Shown: piece after piece, positions 50,879 to 59,961 of the stretch
Position numbering within the stretch: position 1 is the first letter of the stretch
Layout of the letters: every line of letters starts with the position of its first letter
Source: Butyrivibrio sp. YAB3001
Lineage (GTDB): Bacteria; Bacillota; Clostridia; Lachnospirales; Lachnospiraceae
Length of the DNA stretch: 64,000 nt
Assembly (NCBI RefSeq): GCF_900112195.1
Contig: NZ_FOKR01000006.1
Span: forward strand, 124,001-188,000
Reading direction: 5' to 3'
The notes under the pieces: generated by a model
What the model was told of the DNA's origin: nothing
What the model saw: the letters and a program-made list of their open reading frames with translations, nothing else
Database searches by the model: none
Translations under genes and position numbers: made by a program

Positions 50879-51652
50879 TCAAATTGTGTATTCAATAGTT
50901 TCCTCTATCTTCATATTCAGAAGGTCAAATATCTTATCTCTAACAAGCAAAAAATCTCCGCTTGTCCTGTCCCTGAAATGATGAAGCGGAACTGTAATAA
51001 TTCCCTTTACTGTACCGGGATTAGGTGTCATCACAACAATCCTGTCTGCAAGATAAACTGCTTCTTCTATATCATGGGTAACAAATATGATCGTTTTCTT
51101 TTCATTCTTACAAATATCCAGAATGTCATCCTGAAGCTTCATTCTGGTAATTGCATCAAGCGCTCCAAATGGCTCATCCATGAAAATAATATCAGGTTCA
51201 ACCGCAAGCGCTCTTGCAATTGCAACTCTCTGCTTCATTCCTCCTGAGAGCTGCCTTGGAAAACTATTGGCAAAGTTATCAAGCTTCACCATTTTCAAAT
51301 ATTTCACTGCCTGTTCTCTTCGCGCAGCCTTATCTTTAACCTTTGCTTCAAGTCCAAGCTCAACATTTTTAATAACAGTGCGCCATGGCAATAGTCCGTA
51401 GTTCTGGAAAATGGTAACGTTCTTGGTACTTGGCGCTGTAACCTCTTTTCCATCAATCTTGATACTGCCATGATTTGCAAGATCAAACCCTGCAATAGCA
51501 TTTAAAAGAGTACTCTTCCCGCACCCTGATGGCCCCAAAAGGCAGATAAACTCACCCTTTTCAATATCAAGGTTTACATTTGCTAAGGATGTGAACTCCA
51601 CGCCATTTTCACTGAATGTTTTTCCGGCATTTTCTATGTGAATATATGACAT
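50879..51652 (-). CDS. SsuB/NrtD/TauB-type ABC importer ATPase
   Basis: 257 residues. Walker A GPSGCGKST, Q-loop FQNYGLLPW, signature LSGGMKQR, Walker B DIIFMDEPFGALD, H-loop VTHDIEEA. This subfamily drives import of nitrate, sulfonates, taurine and similar small anions. Its start overlaps the permease stop (TGATG), so it is coupled to it. Downstream, after 104 bases, is the cooS homologue, which may be co-transcribed. Confidence 0.92.
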   Translation of the reverse strand: MSYIHIENAGKTFSENGVEFTSLANVNLDIEKGEFICLLGPSGCGKSTLLNAIAGFDLANHGSIKIDGKEVTAPSTKNVTIFQNYGLLPWRTVIKNVELGLEAKVKDKAARREQAVKYLKMVKLDNFANSFPRQLSGGMKQRVAIARALAVEPDIIFMDEPFGALDAITRMKLQDDILDICKNEKKTIIFVTHDIEEAVYLADRIVVMTPNPGTVKGIITVPLHHFRDRTSGDFLLVRDKIFDLLNMKIEETIEYTI

Positions 51653-52413
51653 CAGTTTTCACCTCCCCAAGCTCTTAGAATTCTCTTTTCCAAAAGTCCG
51701 ATCAAAAAATCAAGAAGCAGTCCAATAAAGCCAATCACAAAGATAGTAGCCAAAAGGATGTCTGCCCTAATATTGTTTCTCGCATCAATGATCTGGTATC
51801 CAAGTCCTGACTGAGCGCCCACCATCTCGCCAGCCACAAGGAATATCCACGCACTTCCAAGTGCCAGGTGTATTGCATTTGCAATCTGCGGAAATGCAGC
51901 AGGCAGTATCACTTTCCACATTAAAGCCGGCTGCTTTATTCCAAAATTATCAGACACTCTGAAATAAATATCATCGATTTTGTTCACTGCGGAAACGGTT
52001 GATAACAGAACCGGAAAAAAAGCTGAAATAAAAATGATAACTATCGCAGGAAGATTTCCAATTCCAAAAAGCAAAACCACAAAGGGCATCCATGCTGTAG
52101 GAGATATCGGTCTTAAAAGCTGCAAAGTTGGATTTACATAGTTAAAAACTTTAGGAAGACTCCCAAGAATCAATCCAAGAAATACCGCTATGATCACCGA
52201 TAGCCCATATCCGATCACAAATCTGTACATACTGGCACCAATGGATGCGATCAGTGTTCCATCCTGTATCATTTCAACAAGCGCCTGCAAAGCCATAAAT
52301 GGCGAAGGAAACAGCGCAGGGCTGTAGGTGCTTACAGTAAAGGCAAGCTGCCATATAGCTATCAGGATTAAGATTGATACGATCACATATCTAATTGATG
52401 CTAGTTTCTTCAT
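51652..52413 (-). CDS. SsuC/TauC-type ABC importer permease
   Basis: 253 residues, about six spans, with LLRPISPTAWMPFVVLLFGI and the conserved C-terminal loop AGEMVGAQSGLGYQIIDARN typical of the sulfonate/nitrate class. The ATG at 52413 follows AAAGGGACAATAAT. It lies 30 bases downstream of the binding-protein gene and overlaps the ATPase gene. Confidence 0.92.
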   Translation of the reverse strand: MKKLASIRYVIVSILILIAIWQLAFTVSTYSPALFPSPFMALQALVEMIQDGTLIASIGASMYRFVIGYGLSVIIAVFLGLILGSLPKVFNYVNPTLQLLRPISPTAWMPFVVLLFGIGNLPAIVIIFISAFFPVLLSTVSAVNKIDDIYFRVSDNFGIKQPALMWKVILPAAFPQIANAIHLALGSAWIFLVAGEMVGAQSGLGYQIIDARNNIRADILLATIFVIGFIGLLLDFLIGLLEKRILRAWGGEN

Positions 52414-52443
52414 GGTATTATTGTCCCTTTGTGGATATATTTT

Positions 52444-53373
52444 TTAAAAATCGTTTATTACAAAATCAGCATATGCCGGTGGATTATCGGATAATCCATA
52501 AGCCTTAACCTTCTTAGCCAACTCATTGTACTGCTCTTCAGTAATTGCAAGATCATCATAAGAAATCCATTTAAGAGAAATATCCAATACTTCTTCATCT
52601 TTCTGATTCAGATATTTCTTGGCAACAGCTTTGGTTGTCTCAGGATCAAGATTATTTCCTGCTGTTTTATACCCTTCTACAAAAGCCTTTGCGGTATCAG
52701 GATGATTCTCAATAAACTTATCTGTCAGTACAAGAGCGCAGCAAACTGAGTTTTCCCAAAGTTCTTCCGAAGTATAAAGAACTTTTCCTGCACCGATTGA
52801 AACTCCCATAGCGCCAAAAGGTTCAGCCACACAGTAACCATCAATCGTTCCTGCTGCAAGAGCAGATGGCATTTCTGTAGGAGCAAGCTCAACTACATTG
52901 ATATCAGAGGTAGTAAGACCATTCCTTGAAAGGGCATCATTGACAAGAATGTTATGTGAGGACTGGCGATGAGGAATCGCAATTGTTCTTCCCTTTAAAT
53001 CCGCCCCATCTTTAACATCATTTGAAACAACAATAACATTTCCATCCTTATGTCCAAGTGCAACTGCCTTGATTCCAACACCCTCAGCCTTCGACTTCAT
53101 CGCAAGCTCAATAAGAACTGATGCTCCATCTACCTGTCCTGAATTAAGTGCATCTAAAAGCTCCGGCCATGAACCATACTTAACAAGTTCAATTCCTATC
53201 TGGTCATTTCCCTCAAATTCATCTGCTTCCTCTAATGCTGCAAGTGAATGGGTTATTGGAAGATACGCAATCTTCACTGTTTCTTTTGGCTCTTTTGCAT
53301 TTGCACTTCCGCAGCCTGCAAGAGCAAGTGCTGTAACAATTAGTAACGATAGCAATAATAAATGTTTTTTCAT
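52444..53373 (-). CDS. SsuA/NrtA/TauA-type substrate-binding lipoprotein
   Basis: 309 residues. A lipoprotein signal with LALAGC, then a two-lobed binding domain: VKIAYLPITHSLAALEEADE at the start, GRTIAIPHRQSSHNILVNDA and GTIDGYCVAEPFGA at the hinge. The ligand is likely a small sulfur or nitrogen oxyanion or sulfonate; the family does not settle which. The ATG at 53373 has GGAGG 9 bases upstream; the in-frame ATG at 53391 precedes that site and is rejected. First gene of the transporter operon leading to the cooS homologue. Confidence 0.9.
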   Translation of the reverse strand: MKKHLLLLSLLIVTALALAGCGSANAKEPKETVKIAYLPITHSLAALEEADEFEGNDQIGIELVKYGSWPELLDALNSGQVDGASVLIELAMKSKAEGVGIKAVALGHKDGNVIVVSNDVKDGADLKGRTIAIPHRQSSHNILVNDALSRNGLTTSDINVVELAPTEMPSALAAGTIDGYCVAEPFGAMGVSIGAGKVLYTSEELWENSVCCALVLTDKFIENHPDTAKAFVEGYKTAGNNLDPETTKAVAKKYLNQKDEEVLDISLKWISYDDLAITEEQYNELAKKVKAYGLSDNPPAYADFVINDF

Positions 53374-53564
53374 AACTTCTATCCTCCGCATAGGTAAATA
53401 GGTTTTATATATATGATGTTACTAATGTTAGCATCCACCTACTGTTTTGAAAATATAATTGATTTTATAGTCTGCAATAAGGAAATTCTATGGAAAACGA
53501 AAATGAAGATAACTATTTGTTTTCATTATCGCGTTAATACTTTAACTCATTAAATCAGCATACT

Positions 53565-53605
53565 AAAAAAGTCTACTATACATTTCCTTATATAGCAAGA
53601 CTTTT
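53565..53605 (-). terminator. Terminator of the rrf2 gene
   Basis: AAAAGTCT (53567-53574) pairs with AGACTTTT (53598-53605), followed by TTTTTT on the minus strand. It separates rrf2 from the transporter operon. Confidence 0.65.
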
Positions 53606-53639
53606 ATTTGAACATTTATATACTTGTATCACATCTTCC

Positions 53640-54080
53640 TTAGATCACATACATATCCCAACCACTTGACATTCTTTCCCTGCAATGCTGCAAAAAATCT
53701 TCAAGCGTCATATTCGTTGCAAAATCAGACATGAATGAATTTATCTTTCCCCACAGGCAAAAATCCACAGCATCTCTAAGTGAACCGCTACTATCAGAGG
53801 ATTCCATTTCTTCTAAAACAGTTGTATCCAGAGCATTTATCACATCCGCAACTGTTATTTCACTCTCTGACTTATTAAGCGTATACCCACCTGTCTTTCC
53901 CTTTTGAGCTTTGATGAGCCCTGCCTGACGAAGAAGCGGCAATATCAGTTCCAAATACTTTTTAGATATCCCCTGTCTTTGCGCAATTTCAAGCGTAGAG
54001 ACGCTCTCACCTTTTTCTGAATTCATAGCTATATCCGCAAGTGCAATAACACCATACTCTACTCTTGTCGAAACCCTCAT
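53640..54080 (-). CDS. Rrf2-family transcription regulator
   Basis: 146 residues. The N-terminal winged helix (RVSTRVEYGVIALADIAM, EIAQRQGISKKYLELIL, KGKTGGYTL) is typical of Rrf2. The C-terminal half contains only two cysteines (in DFCLW and QHCRE), not the three-cysteine cluster motif of IscR/NsrR, so Fe-S sensing is doubtful; CymR-type cysteine regulators also lack it. It sits between a sulfonate/nitrate-type importer and a Met/polar-amino-acid importer, so control of sulfur uptake is a reasonable inference. The ATG at 54080 with AAAGGGGA is chosen over the TTG at 54095. Confidence 0.88.
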   Translation of the reverse strand: MRVSTRVEYGVIALADIAMNSEKGESVSTLEIAQRQGISKKYLELILPLLRQAGLIKAQKGKTGGYTLNKSESEITVADVINALDTTVLEEMESSDSSGSLRDAVDFCLWGKINSFMSDFATNMTLEDFLQHCRERMSSGWDMYVI

Positions 54081-54168
54081 TTTATCCCCTTTCAAGCATC
54101 ATTAGCAGCCTTCGTTCTCTGCCTTCCCCATTGTCCACAGGCTAAAAACCCTGGAACAATCTTGGCAT

Positions 54169-54909
54169 TTAATCTCCATAAGTAAACGTCTGCAAGAATT
54201 TCTTTAGTCTCTCCGTCTTGGGATTTTCAAAGAACTCCTTTGGCGCCCCCTCTTCAACAATCTTCCCGCCATCTATAAATATCATTCTGTCAGAGACCGC
54301 GCGGGCAAACTGCATTTCATGGGTTACTATGAGCATTGTTCTTCCTTCCTTTGCAAGAGAAAGAACCACATCCAACACCTCTTTTACCATCTCAGGGTCA
54401 AGAGCCGCTGTAATCTCATCAAGAAGCAAAATCTCAGGATGCATTATAAGAGCCCTGACTATGGCAACTCTCTGCTTCTGACCTCCCGACAGCTGCCTCG
54501 GATAATTATCCTTCTTAGACAAAAGACCTACTCTTTCAAGAAGCTCTAATGCTTCTTTTTGTACTTCCTTTTTGTCACGCTTTTTTACCTTGGTCGGCGC
54601 AAGCATAAGATTTTGCAGAACAGTAAGATGCGGAAAAAGATCATAACTTTGAAAAACCATCCCTATCTTTTCACGTATTTTACTAAGATCCTTATTTCCT
54701 GAATTAACAACCTCGCCATCAAGCAAAATTTCTCCATCCTGTATATCCTCAAGAGCATTTAGGCAGCGTAAAAAAGTACTTTTTCCACAGCCTGACGGGC
54801 CAACTATAACAACCACTTCTCCTTTTTTTACGGAAAGATTCAAGTCCTGAAAAACTGTTATGTCCTCATATCTTTTGCTTATATTCTTTACAGTTAAGAT
54901 TTCTTCCAT
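54169..54909 (-). CDS. GlnQ-type polar amino acid ABC ATPase
   Basis: 246 residues. Walker A GPSGCGKST, Q-loop VFQSYDLFPH, signature LSGGQKQR, Walker B EILLLDEITAALDPE, H-loop VTHEM. The DEITAALD form (usually DEPTSALD) has Ile-Thr after the catalytic Asp-Glu, which remain intact. It begins 1 base after the permease stop and is the last gene of the 54.2-59.9 kb operon. It would energise the two HisM-type permeases. Confidence 0.93.
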   Translation of the reverse strand: MEEILTVKNISKRYEDITVFQDLNLSVKKGEVVVIVGPSGCGKSTFLRCLNALEDIQDGEILLDGEVVNSGNKDLSKIREKIGMVFQSYDLFPHLTVLQNLMLAPTKVKKRDKKEVQKEALELLERVGLLSKKDNYPRQLSGGQKQRVAIVRALIMHPEILLLDEITAALDPEMVKEVLDVVLSLAKEGRTMLIVTHEMQFARAVSDRMIFIDGGKIVEEGAPKEFFENPKTERLKKFLQTFTYGD

Positions 54910-54910
54910 G

Positions 54911-55579
54911 TCAGTTCTCCCACTTCTTTTCCAAATATCTTGAAAGCATGCTTATCGGCCAGCACGCCAGAAAATACATCAAAAATATCACAAGAAATAT
55001 TCCAAAAGCAGCATTGGGTGAAGATTTTCTGTTAGCTTCTATTATCTGCTGCCCAACCTTTAACACTTCAACTATACCTATCATCATCACAAGACTGGTT
55101 GTCTTTATCATTCTGGTAATGAGATTTATTGATAGCGGGATCATTCTCCTTATAATCTGCGGAACTATCACATATCGGTATGTCTGAAATTTATCAAGCC
55201 CCAGCGACATGCTGCTCTCATATTGAATAACCGGAATGCTTCCCAGGGCTCCTCTCACAAGATCTGCCATTTCAGCAGTTCCCCAAAATGAAAAGACTAT
55301 GATTGATGCAGCCTCTGCAGATAAATTGATTAAAAGCGCCTTTGTGCTTCCGAAATAAACAATAAATAAAAGCACCATCTGTGGCATTATCCTTACTATC
55401 TCAAGATAAACTCTTGAAACTACTGTTATCACAGGATTCTTAAGTGCCATCAAAATTCCAAGCACAACGCCAAGTACAATGCTTATCACCACTGAAACAA
55501 GGCTTATTTTAAGAGCTACCGAAAGTCCCAATAGAAGTCTTATAAAATTGTTACCTTTAAGTAAAACCTCAAGTCCCAT
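54911..55579 (-). CDS. Polar amino acid ABC permease, HisM type (second)
   Basis: 222 residues, about five spans, with the EAA loop at ESSMSLGLDKFQTYRYVIVP and the RIMPQMVLLFIVYFG segment typical of amino-acid permeases. It follows the other HisM-type gene after 95 bases. The two probably form a heterodimeric channel. Downstream is the GlnQ-type ATPase. Confidence 0.92.
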   Translation of the reverse strand: MGLEVLLKGNNFIRLLLGLSVALKISLVSVVISIVLGVVLGILMALKNPVITVVSRVYLEIVRIMPQMVLLFIVYFGSTKALLINLSAEAASIIVFSFWGTAEMADLVRGALGSIPVIQYESSMSLGLDKFQTYRYVIVPQIIRRMIPLSINLITRMIKTTSLVMMIGIVEVLKVGQQIIEANRKSSPNAAFGIFLVIFLMYFLACWPISMLSRYLEKKWEN

Positions 55580-55674
55580 TATTCAAAACTCCAATATTAT
55601 ATGAATTATCGAATGATATTTCAGAAATGCGCACTACACTGCGGTTTCATGCAACAATGAATGCGAATTATGGT

Positions 55675-56328
55675 TTAGTGTCCAAACACTACCAATTTCT
55701 TCTCAATTATGCTTCCAAGAACTGACACAGGAAGAAGCATGATTATATAAAACACCACCAGCAAAAACAGCGCTTCTGTCGTATTGTAGTAAAGCCCTAT
55801 AAGGTCTTTTGCTGTAAACATAAGGTCCATGAGGCTTATTGCTGAAAAAACGCTTGTCTCTTTTAAAAGAAAAATCACATTTGCAACAACTCCGGGAACA
55901 CTTAGTGATAATGCCTGCGGAAAAATAACGTAAAAAAACAACTGTCTTTTACTAAGTCCAAGCGCCAGCGCGCTTTCTGTTTGTGAAGCAGCCACTCCAT
56001 CAAGTCCGCTTCTAAACACTTCCGACATGTAACTTCCGCCCAAAAGTCCAAGTCCCACTGCGCCGCAGGTATCTGCTTTAACAGAGATTCCAATCTTGGG
56101 TAACGCAAAGTAAATAAAAAATAACTGTACAAGAAGCGGTGTATTTCTAAAAAGTTCAACATATACCTTGGAAACAGCAGACAACACCGGCACTTTAAAA
56201 TGCAGTACAAATGCGGTAAAAATGCCAATGACAATCGAAAGGGCAATTCCTATCCAGCCAATCCTGATTGTGAGCCAAAATGCCTCTATGTACTTTGGTA
56301 TATACGAACTTATAACTTCAAAATCCAT
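55675..56328 (-). CDS. Polar amino acid ABC permease, HisM type (first)
   Basis: 217 residues, about five spans, FRNTPLLVQLFFIYFALPKI and EAA loop ESALALGLSKRQLFFYVIFP, as in cystine, glutamine or histidine transporters. It lies 12 bases after metI. Its expected binding protein is not a separate gene here; the N-terminal half of the fusion lipoprotein at the head of the operon is the obvious partner. Confidence 0.92.
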   Translation of the reverse strand: MDFEVISSYIPKYIEAFWLTIRIGWIGIALSIVIGIFTAFVLHFKVPVLSAVSKVYVELFRNTPLLVQLFFIYFALPKIGISVKADTCGAVGLGLLGGSYMSEVFRSGLDGVAASQTESALALGLSKRQLFFYVIFPQALSLSVPGVVANVIFLLKETSVFSAISLMDLMFTAKDLIGLYYNTTEALFLLVVFYIIMLLPVSVLGSIIEKKLVVFGH

Positions 56329-56340
56329 AATAAAAACCTA

Positions 56341-57000
56341 TCAGCGCTTTCTATGATCTGCCTTAAGTGAAATCTTTGTTCCCACATTCTGAATGATCTG
56401 GAAAATAATGATAAGAAGGATTACCGTAACAAACATGATATCCGTCTGCCATCTGTAGTAACCATACCTTACTGCAATGTCGCCAAGTCCGCCGCCACCG
56501 ACAGTTCCTGACATTGCCGAATATCCCAAAAGAAGTCCTGTAGTAATCGTAAATCCTGTCAAAAGTGACGTTCTTGCTTCTACAAGAAGCACCTTTGTAA
56601 TAATCTGGAAGTTACTAGCTCCCATTGACTTTGCCGCCTCAATAACTCCTGCATCCACCTCGTTTAGTGATGACTCAACCACACGGGCTATATAAGGCGC
56701 AGCACATATTACAAGCGGAACAATGGTTGCTGTTGAACCATAGCTTTGTCCAACTATAAGTCTCGTAAAAGGAATAAGAAGTATCAAAAGAATAAGAAAT
56801 GGAATACTTCTTATAATGTTGCAGACAAAATCAAAAACATGATAAATAACCTTGTTTGGTCTAAGGCCCTTTTCACTTGATACATAAAGCAGTATTCCAA
56901 GGGGAAGCCCAACTGCATATCCGATGATTACCGACCCGAAAGTCATATATAAAGTATCTTTAATGCCCTCAAGAAGCATCTTTATAACCTGTTCATTCAT
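56341..57000 (-). CDS. metI: Methionine ABC transporter permease
   Basis: 219 residues, five spans, with the MetI hallmarks RSIPFLILLILLIPFTRLIVG (first 20 residues shared) and AGVIEAAKSMGASNFQI-type EAA loop, and SAMSGTVGGGGLGDIAVRYG. The ATG at 57000 overlaps the metN stop by 8 bases and has GGAGG 9 bases upstream. It pairs with MetN to import methionine or related compounds. Confidence 0.94.
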   Translation of the reverse strand: MNEQVIKMLLEGIKDTLYMTFGSVIIGYAVGLPLGILLYVSSEKGLRPNKVIYHVFDFVCNIIRSIPFLILLILLIPFTRLIVGQSYGSTATIVPLVICAAPYIARVVESSLNEVDAGVIEAAKSMGASNFQIITKVLLVEARTSLLTGFTITTGLLLGYSAMSGTVGGGGLGDIAVRYGYYRWQTDIMFVTVILLIIIFQIIQNVGTKISLKADHRKR

Positions 57001-58006
57001 TCTCGCCGACCTCCGCAACAAACAATCCTGAATTTTGTAAATGTTCTATGATACTGTTTTGTAATTCCTCACCCTCAGGAAGTCCAAGTATCATTTCACC
57101 GATTGCTTTGCCGTTTACATTTCTTGTATCAGCTCTCAGGATGTTTACCGGAGCCTGAAGCTTTAGAATCGTATTTGCAATCACAGGCTCATAAGCTGAA
57201 TTTTCCTGGAAAACAATCCTGATTCTTTTCACATCATTTAAAATCTGAACAGGTGTATAGCGGATCTCTTTTCCTGAAATAAGCTCTTTGGCAGCATCTG
57301 ATTCAGGATTTTCGAATATCTTCTCCACATCACCGACTTCAACCAGTCTTCCGCTGTCAATTATCGCAACCTTATTGCACACTTCCGTTACAACCGACAT
57401 CTGATGGGTGATTATCACAATTGTTATTCCAAGATCAGCGTTAATCTTTTTTAATAGACCAAGAATAGAAGCTGTTGTCTGAGGATCAAGAGCGCTGGTT
57501 GCCTCATCACACAAAAGAATCTGAGGATTTGTAGAAAGAGCTCTCGCAATAGCAACTCTCTGCTTTTGACCTCCGGATAACTGCGAAGGGTAAGCCTTTT
57601 CTTTTTCCTCAAGTCCGACAAGTTTTAAAAGATCTTTTGCTTTCTGACGGGCTTCTTTTTTCTTAACACCTGAGATTTCAAGTGGAAAACATACATTGTC
57701 AATTACATTTTTCTGCTCAAGAAGATTGAAATTCTGGAATATCATTCCTATCTGGCTTCGTTTCTTTCGAAGTTCTTTTTCAGATAGTTCTTCAAGATTA
57801 ACGCCATCTATAAGAACATGTCCCTCTGTTGGCTTTTCCAGATAATTTATAGACCGCACCAAAGTGCTCTTTCCTGCCCCTGACATTCCGATTATTCCGA
57901 AAATATCACCCTTTTCAACAGAAAGATTTATACCGCTAAGCGCAGTTACTGTATGCCCTTCAACTTCAAATTTTTTTGTCAGATTCTTAATCTCTATAAC
58001 GCTCAT
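56993..58006 (-). CDS. metN: Methionine ABC transporter ATPase with NIL domain
   Basis: 337 residues. Walker A GMSGAGKST, signature LSGGQKQR, Walker B ILLCDEATSALDP, H-loop ITHQM, and a C-terminal NIL regulatory domain (about 260-335) that in known MetN proteins binds methionine and inhibits transport. I place the start at the ATG at 58006 (GGAG upstream; sequence begins MSVIEIKNLTKKF) and reject the longer frame to 58183, whose extra residues come from a structured intergenic RNA. It lies after the fusion lipoprotein gene and overlaps metI. Confidence 0.95.
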   Translation of the reverse strand: MSVIEIKNLTKKFEVEGHTVTALSGINLSVEKGDIFGIIGMSGAGKSTLVRSINYLEKPTEGHVLIDGVNLEELSEKELRKKRSQIGMIFQNFNLLEQKNVIDNVCFPLEISGVKKKEARQKAKDLLKLVGLEEKEKAYPSQLSGGQKQRVAIARALSTNPQILLCDEATSALDPQTTASILGLLKKINADLGITIVIITHQMSVVTEVCNKVAIIDSGRLVEVGDVEKIFENPESDAAKELISGKEIRYTPVQILNDVKRIRIVFQENSAYEPVIANTILKLQAPVNILRADTRNVNGKAIGEMILGLPEGEELQNSIIEHLQNSGLFVAEVGENE

Positions 58007-58020
58007 ATCTGCTCCATTAA

Positions 58021-58118
58021 TTACGGGAGAGCCCTTTTGGTATTGCCCGGATATATATGATAATGCCTGCAATGCCATGGAAACACGAATGAAATGTTTC
58101 CATAAGACTCTCCCGTAA
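58021..58118 (-). ncRNA. Three-way-junction RNA element in the metN leader
   Basis: P1: TTACGGGAGAG (58021-58031) with 58108-58118, perfect 11 bp. P3: ATGGAAACA (58077-58085) with 58095-58103, perfect 9 bp. P2: GGTATTGC (58039-58046) with GCAATGCC (58069-58076), one wobble pair. P2 and P3 abut without a gap, as in coaxially stacked riboswitch junctions. In the transcript P1 closes 4 bases before GGAG of metN, so it could affect initiation. It does not match the SAM (S-box) or T-box consensus that I know. It may also simply protect the upstream binding-protein mRNA. Confidence 0.6.
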
Positions 58119-58151
58119 ATCAATTCTTTATAATCATTTGTTCTTAAATCT

Positions 58152-59864
58152 TCAGCTCTCGAAGAAAATAACTGCTCCGTCATAAGTATCTTCGATGAAT
58201 TTCTTGATATCAGCAGATCTGAGAACTGTTACAAGAGCTTTGATCTTGTCTGAATTCTCGTTTCCATCAAGTACACCGATGATATTTACATAAGTCTTAG
58301 CTGCAACTGAATCGCTTGACTCATATGCAATTGAATCTTTTCCGACAGAGTATCCTGCCTCAAGTGCATAGTTTCCATTAAGTACAACATATGAAACTTC
58401 ATTTACTACTCTTGCTACCTGTGCAGCTTCAAGTTCAACAAATTCGATGTTATAAGGGTTTTCTACGATATCATTAACTGTTACCTTAAGGTCTGCGCCA
58501 TCCTTTAATTTAAGAAGGCCATTATCCTGAAGTAAAAGAAGTGCTCTTGCTTCGTTTGTTGTATCATTAGGAATTGCAATCTTATCGCCATCTGCTACTT
58601 CATCAAGGCTCTTTTTCTTTCCAGGGTAAATTCCAAATGGCTCATAGTGGATGTCACCTGCATCAACAATATGTGTACCCTGCTCTTCGTTGAAGCTGTT
58701 AAGATATGGAACATGCTCCATGTAGTTTGCATCAAACTCACCTGACTCTACTACAAGGTTTGGCTGAACATAATCTTCAAATTCAACAATATCAAGGTTG
58801 TATCCATAATCTTTAAGGATGTCAGCTGCTTTTGCAAGGATCTCTGCGTGTGGAACAGGTGAAGCTGCAATCTTGATTGTCTCGCCGTTTCCAGGAACTA
58901 TATCAAGCGCTGCTGCGTCTGAAGCTGTGCCTGCAGCTGCTGTTTCTGTAGAACCTGCAACCTTGCCACCTTCTACTACAAGTGTTTCTTCGTAATCTTT
59001 ACCATAAGTATCAATAAGTGTTGCTTCATAATCTGCGTGGAAGAAATTCTCTCCGCCAAGGCTTACAATTTCATTGTTGAGCCAGTCAAGAAGTGTGCTG
59101 TTGCCCTTTGAAACTGCAGGAGCGATTGTATCCTGGCTTCCAAGTGAAGGAATACCTACTACATATCCATGATTTTCAATTGCATATGCGATAACTTCTG
59201 TATTATCATTTGCCCATGCAACTCCTGTTCCATTTTCAAAAGAAGTCTTTGCTGTTGCATATGTATCAAATTTCTGAAGCTTGATGTCAGGATAATTCTT
59301 TTCAAGATATGTCTCAGCAGTTGTTCCGGAAATAACGATAACCTGATCATCAGCTGAAATCTGGCTAAGGTCTTCGATCACATTATCCTCATGTGAAACA
59401 ACTCCAAGTGCTACATTCATGTATGGAAGTGCGAAATCAACCTTCTGTGCTCTCTCTTCAGTTACTGTGAAGTTTGCAAGAACTATGTCGACCTTACCTG
59501 TCTCAAGATACTCAACTCTGCTTGCTGCCTCAGTTGAAACATAGTTTATTTCAACACCAAGGTCCTTACCGATTCTCTCAGCAAAGTAAACATCATATCC
59601 CTGATATGCGCCATTCTCATCAACATATCCAAATGGGTTCTTATCAGAAAATACTCCGATGTTAACCTTTCCGCTCTCCTTGATTTCATCAAGAGTTCTA
59701 TAAATCTTATTCTCATCTCCAGTCTGTGCTGAAGCTTCTGATGCAGTTGAATCTGCCTTTGCAGCAGGCTGCTCACTTGATGAACCGCATCCTGCAAGTG
59801 CAGCAACACCTAATGCTGCAGCTGAAACACTTGCCACTACTTTCTTAAATAATTTCTTTTTCAT
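58152..59864 (-). CDS. Double-headed lipoprotein: polar-amino-acid-binding domain fused to MetQ domain
   Basis: 570 residues. A lipoprotein signal with Cys26 (AALAGC) and a Ser/Ala-rich linker precede a family-3 solute-binding domain at about 60-293 (GKVNIGVFSDKNPFGYVDEN, DIVLANFTVTEERAQKVDF, ISGTTAE). A Thr/Ala linker follows (about 294-325), then a complete NlpA/MetQ domain at about 327-570 (IKIAASPVPHAEILAKAADI, YMEHVPYLNSFNE, IPNDTTNEARALLLL). There is no second signal peptide, so both heads hang from one anchor. The operon downstream supplies MetNI plus a HisM-type transporter, one for each head. The first domain most resembles cystine/glutamate binders. ATG with GAGGAGAGGAGAAAG. Confidence 0.92.
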   Translation of the reverse strand: MKKKLFKKVVASVSAAALGVAALAGCGSSSEQPAAKADSTASEASAQTGDENKIYRTLDEIKESGKVNIGVFSDKNPFGYVDENGAYQGYDVYFAERIGKDLGVEINYVSTEAASRVEYLETGKVDIVLANFTVTEERAQKVDFALPYMNVALGVVSHEDNVIEDLSQISADDQVIVISGTTAETYLEKNYPDIKLQKFDTYATAKTSFENGTGVAWANDNTEVIAYAIENHGYVVGIPSLGSQDTIAPAVSKGNSTLLDWLNNEIVSLGGENFFHADYEATLIDTYGKDYEETLVVEGGKVAGSTETAAAGTASDAAALDIVPGNGETIKIAASPVPHAEILAKAADILKDYGYNLDIVEFEDYVQPNLVVESGEFDANYMEHVPYLNSFNEEQGTHIVDAGDIHYEPFGIYPGKKKSLDEVADGDKIAIPNDTTNEARALLLLQDNGLLKLKDGADLKVTVNDIVENPYNIEFVELEAAQVARVVNEVSYVVLNGNYALEAGYSVGKDSIAYESSDSVAAKTYVNIIGVLDGNENSDKIKALVTVLRSADIKKFIEDTYDGAVIFFES

Positions 59865-59961
59865 AACTTTCTCCTCTCCTCAAATATCTGTGTGTTGTTT
59901 GTTGCACTATAGCTCGAAATAAACTCTATTATCTCTGCCTCTGTGCTACTTGTTGAATCTT

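Noticed and set aside
58021-58118. SAM (S-box) riboswitch or T-box before metN
   Set aside because: The stems do not carry the S-box or T-box conserved sequences I know, so I call it only an unidentified structured element.
58007-58183. Longer N-terminus for MetN
   Set aside because: It would translate through the three-way-junction element and overlap the binding-protein gene; the ATG at 58006 has a good ribosome site and begins the ABC domain.
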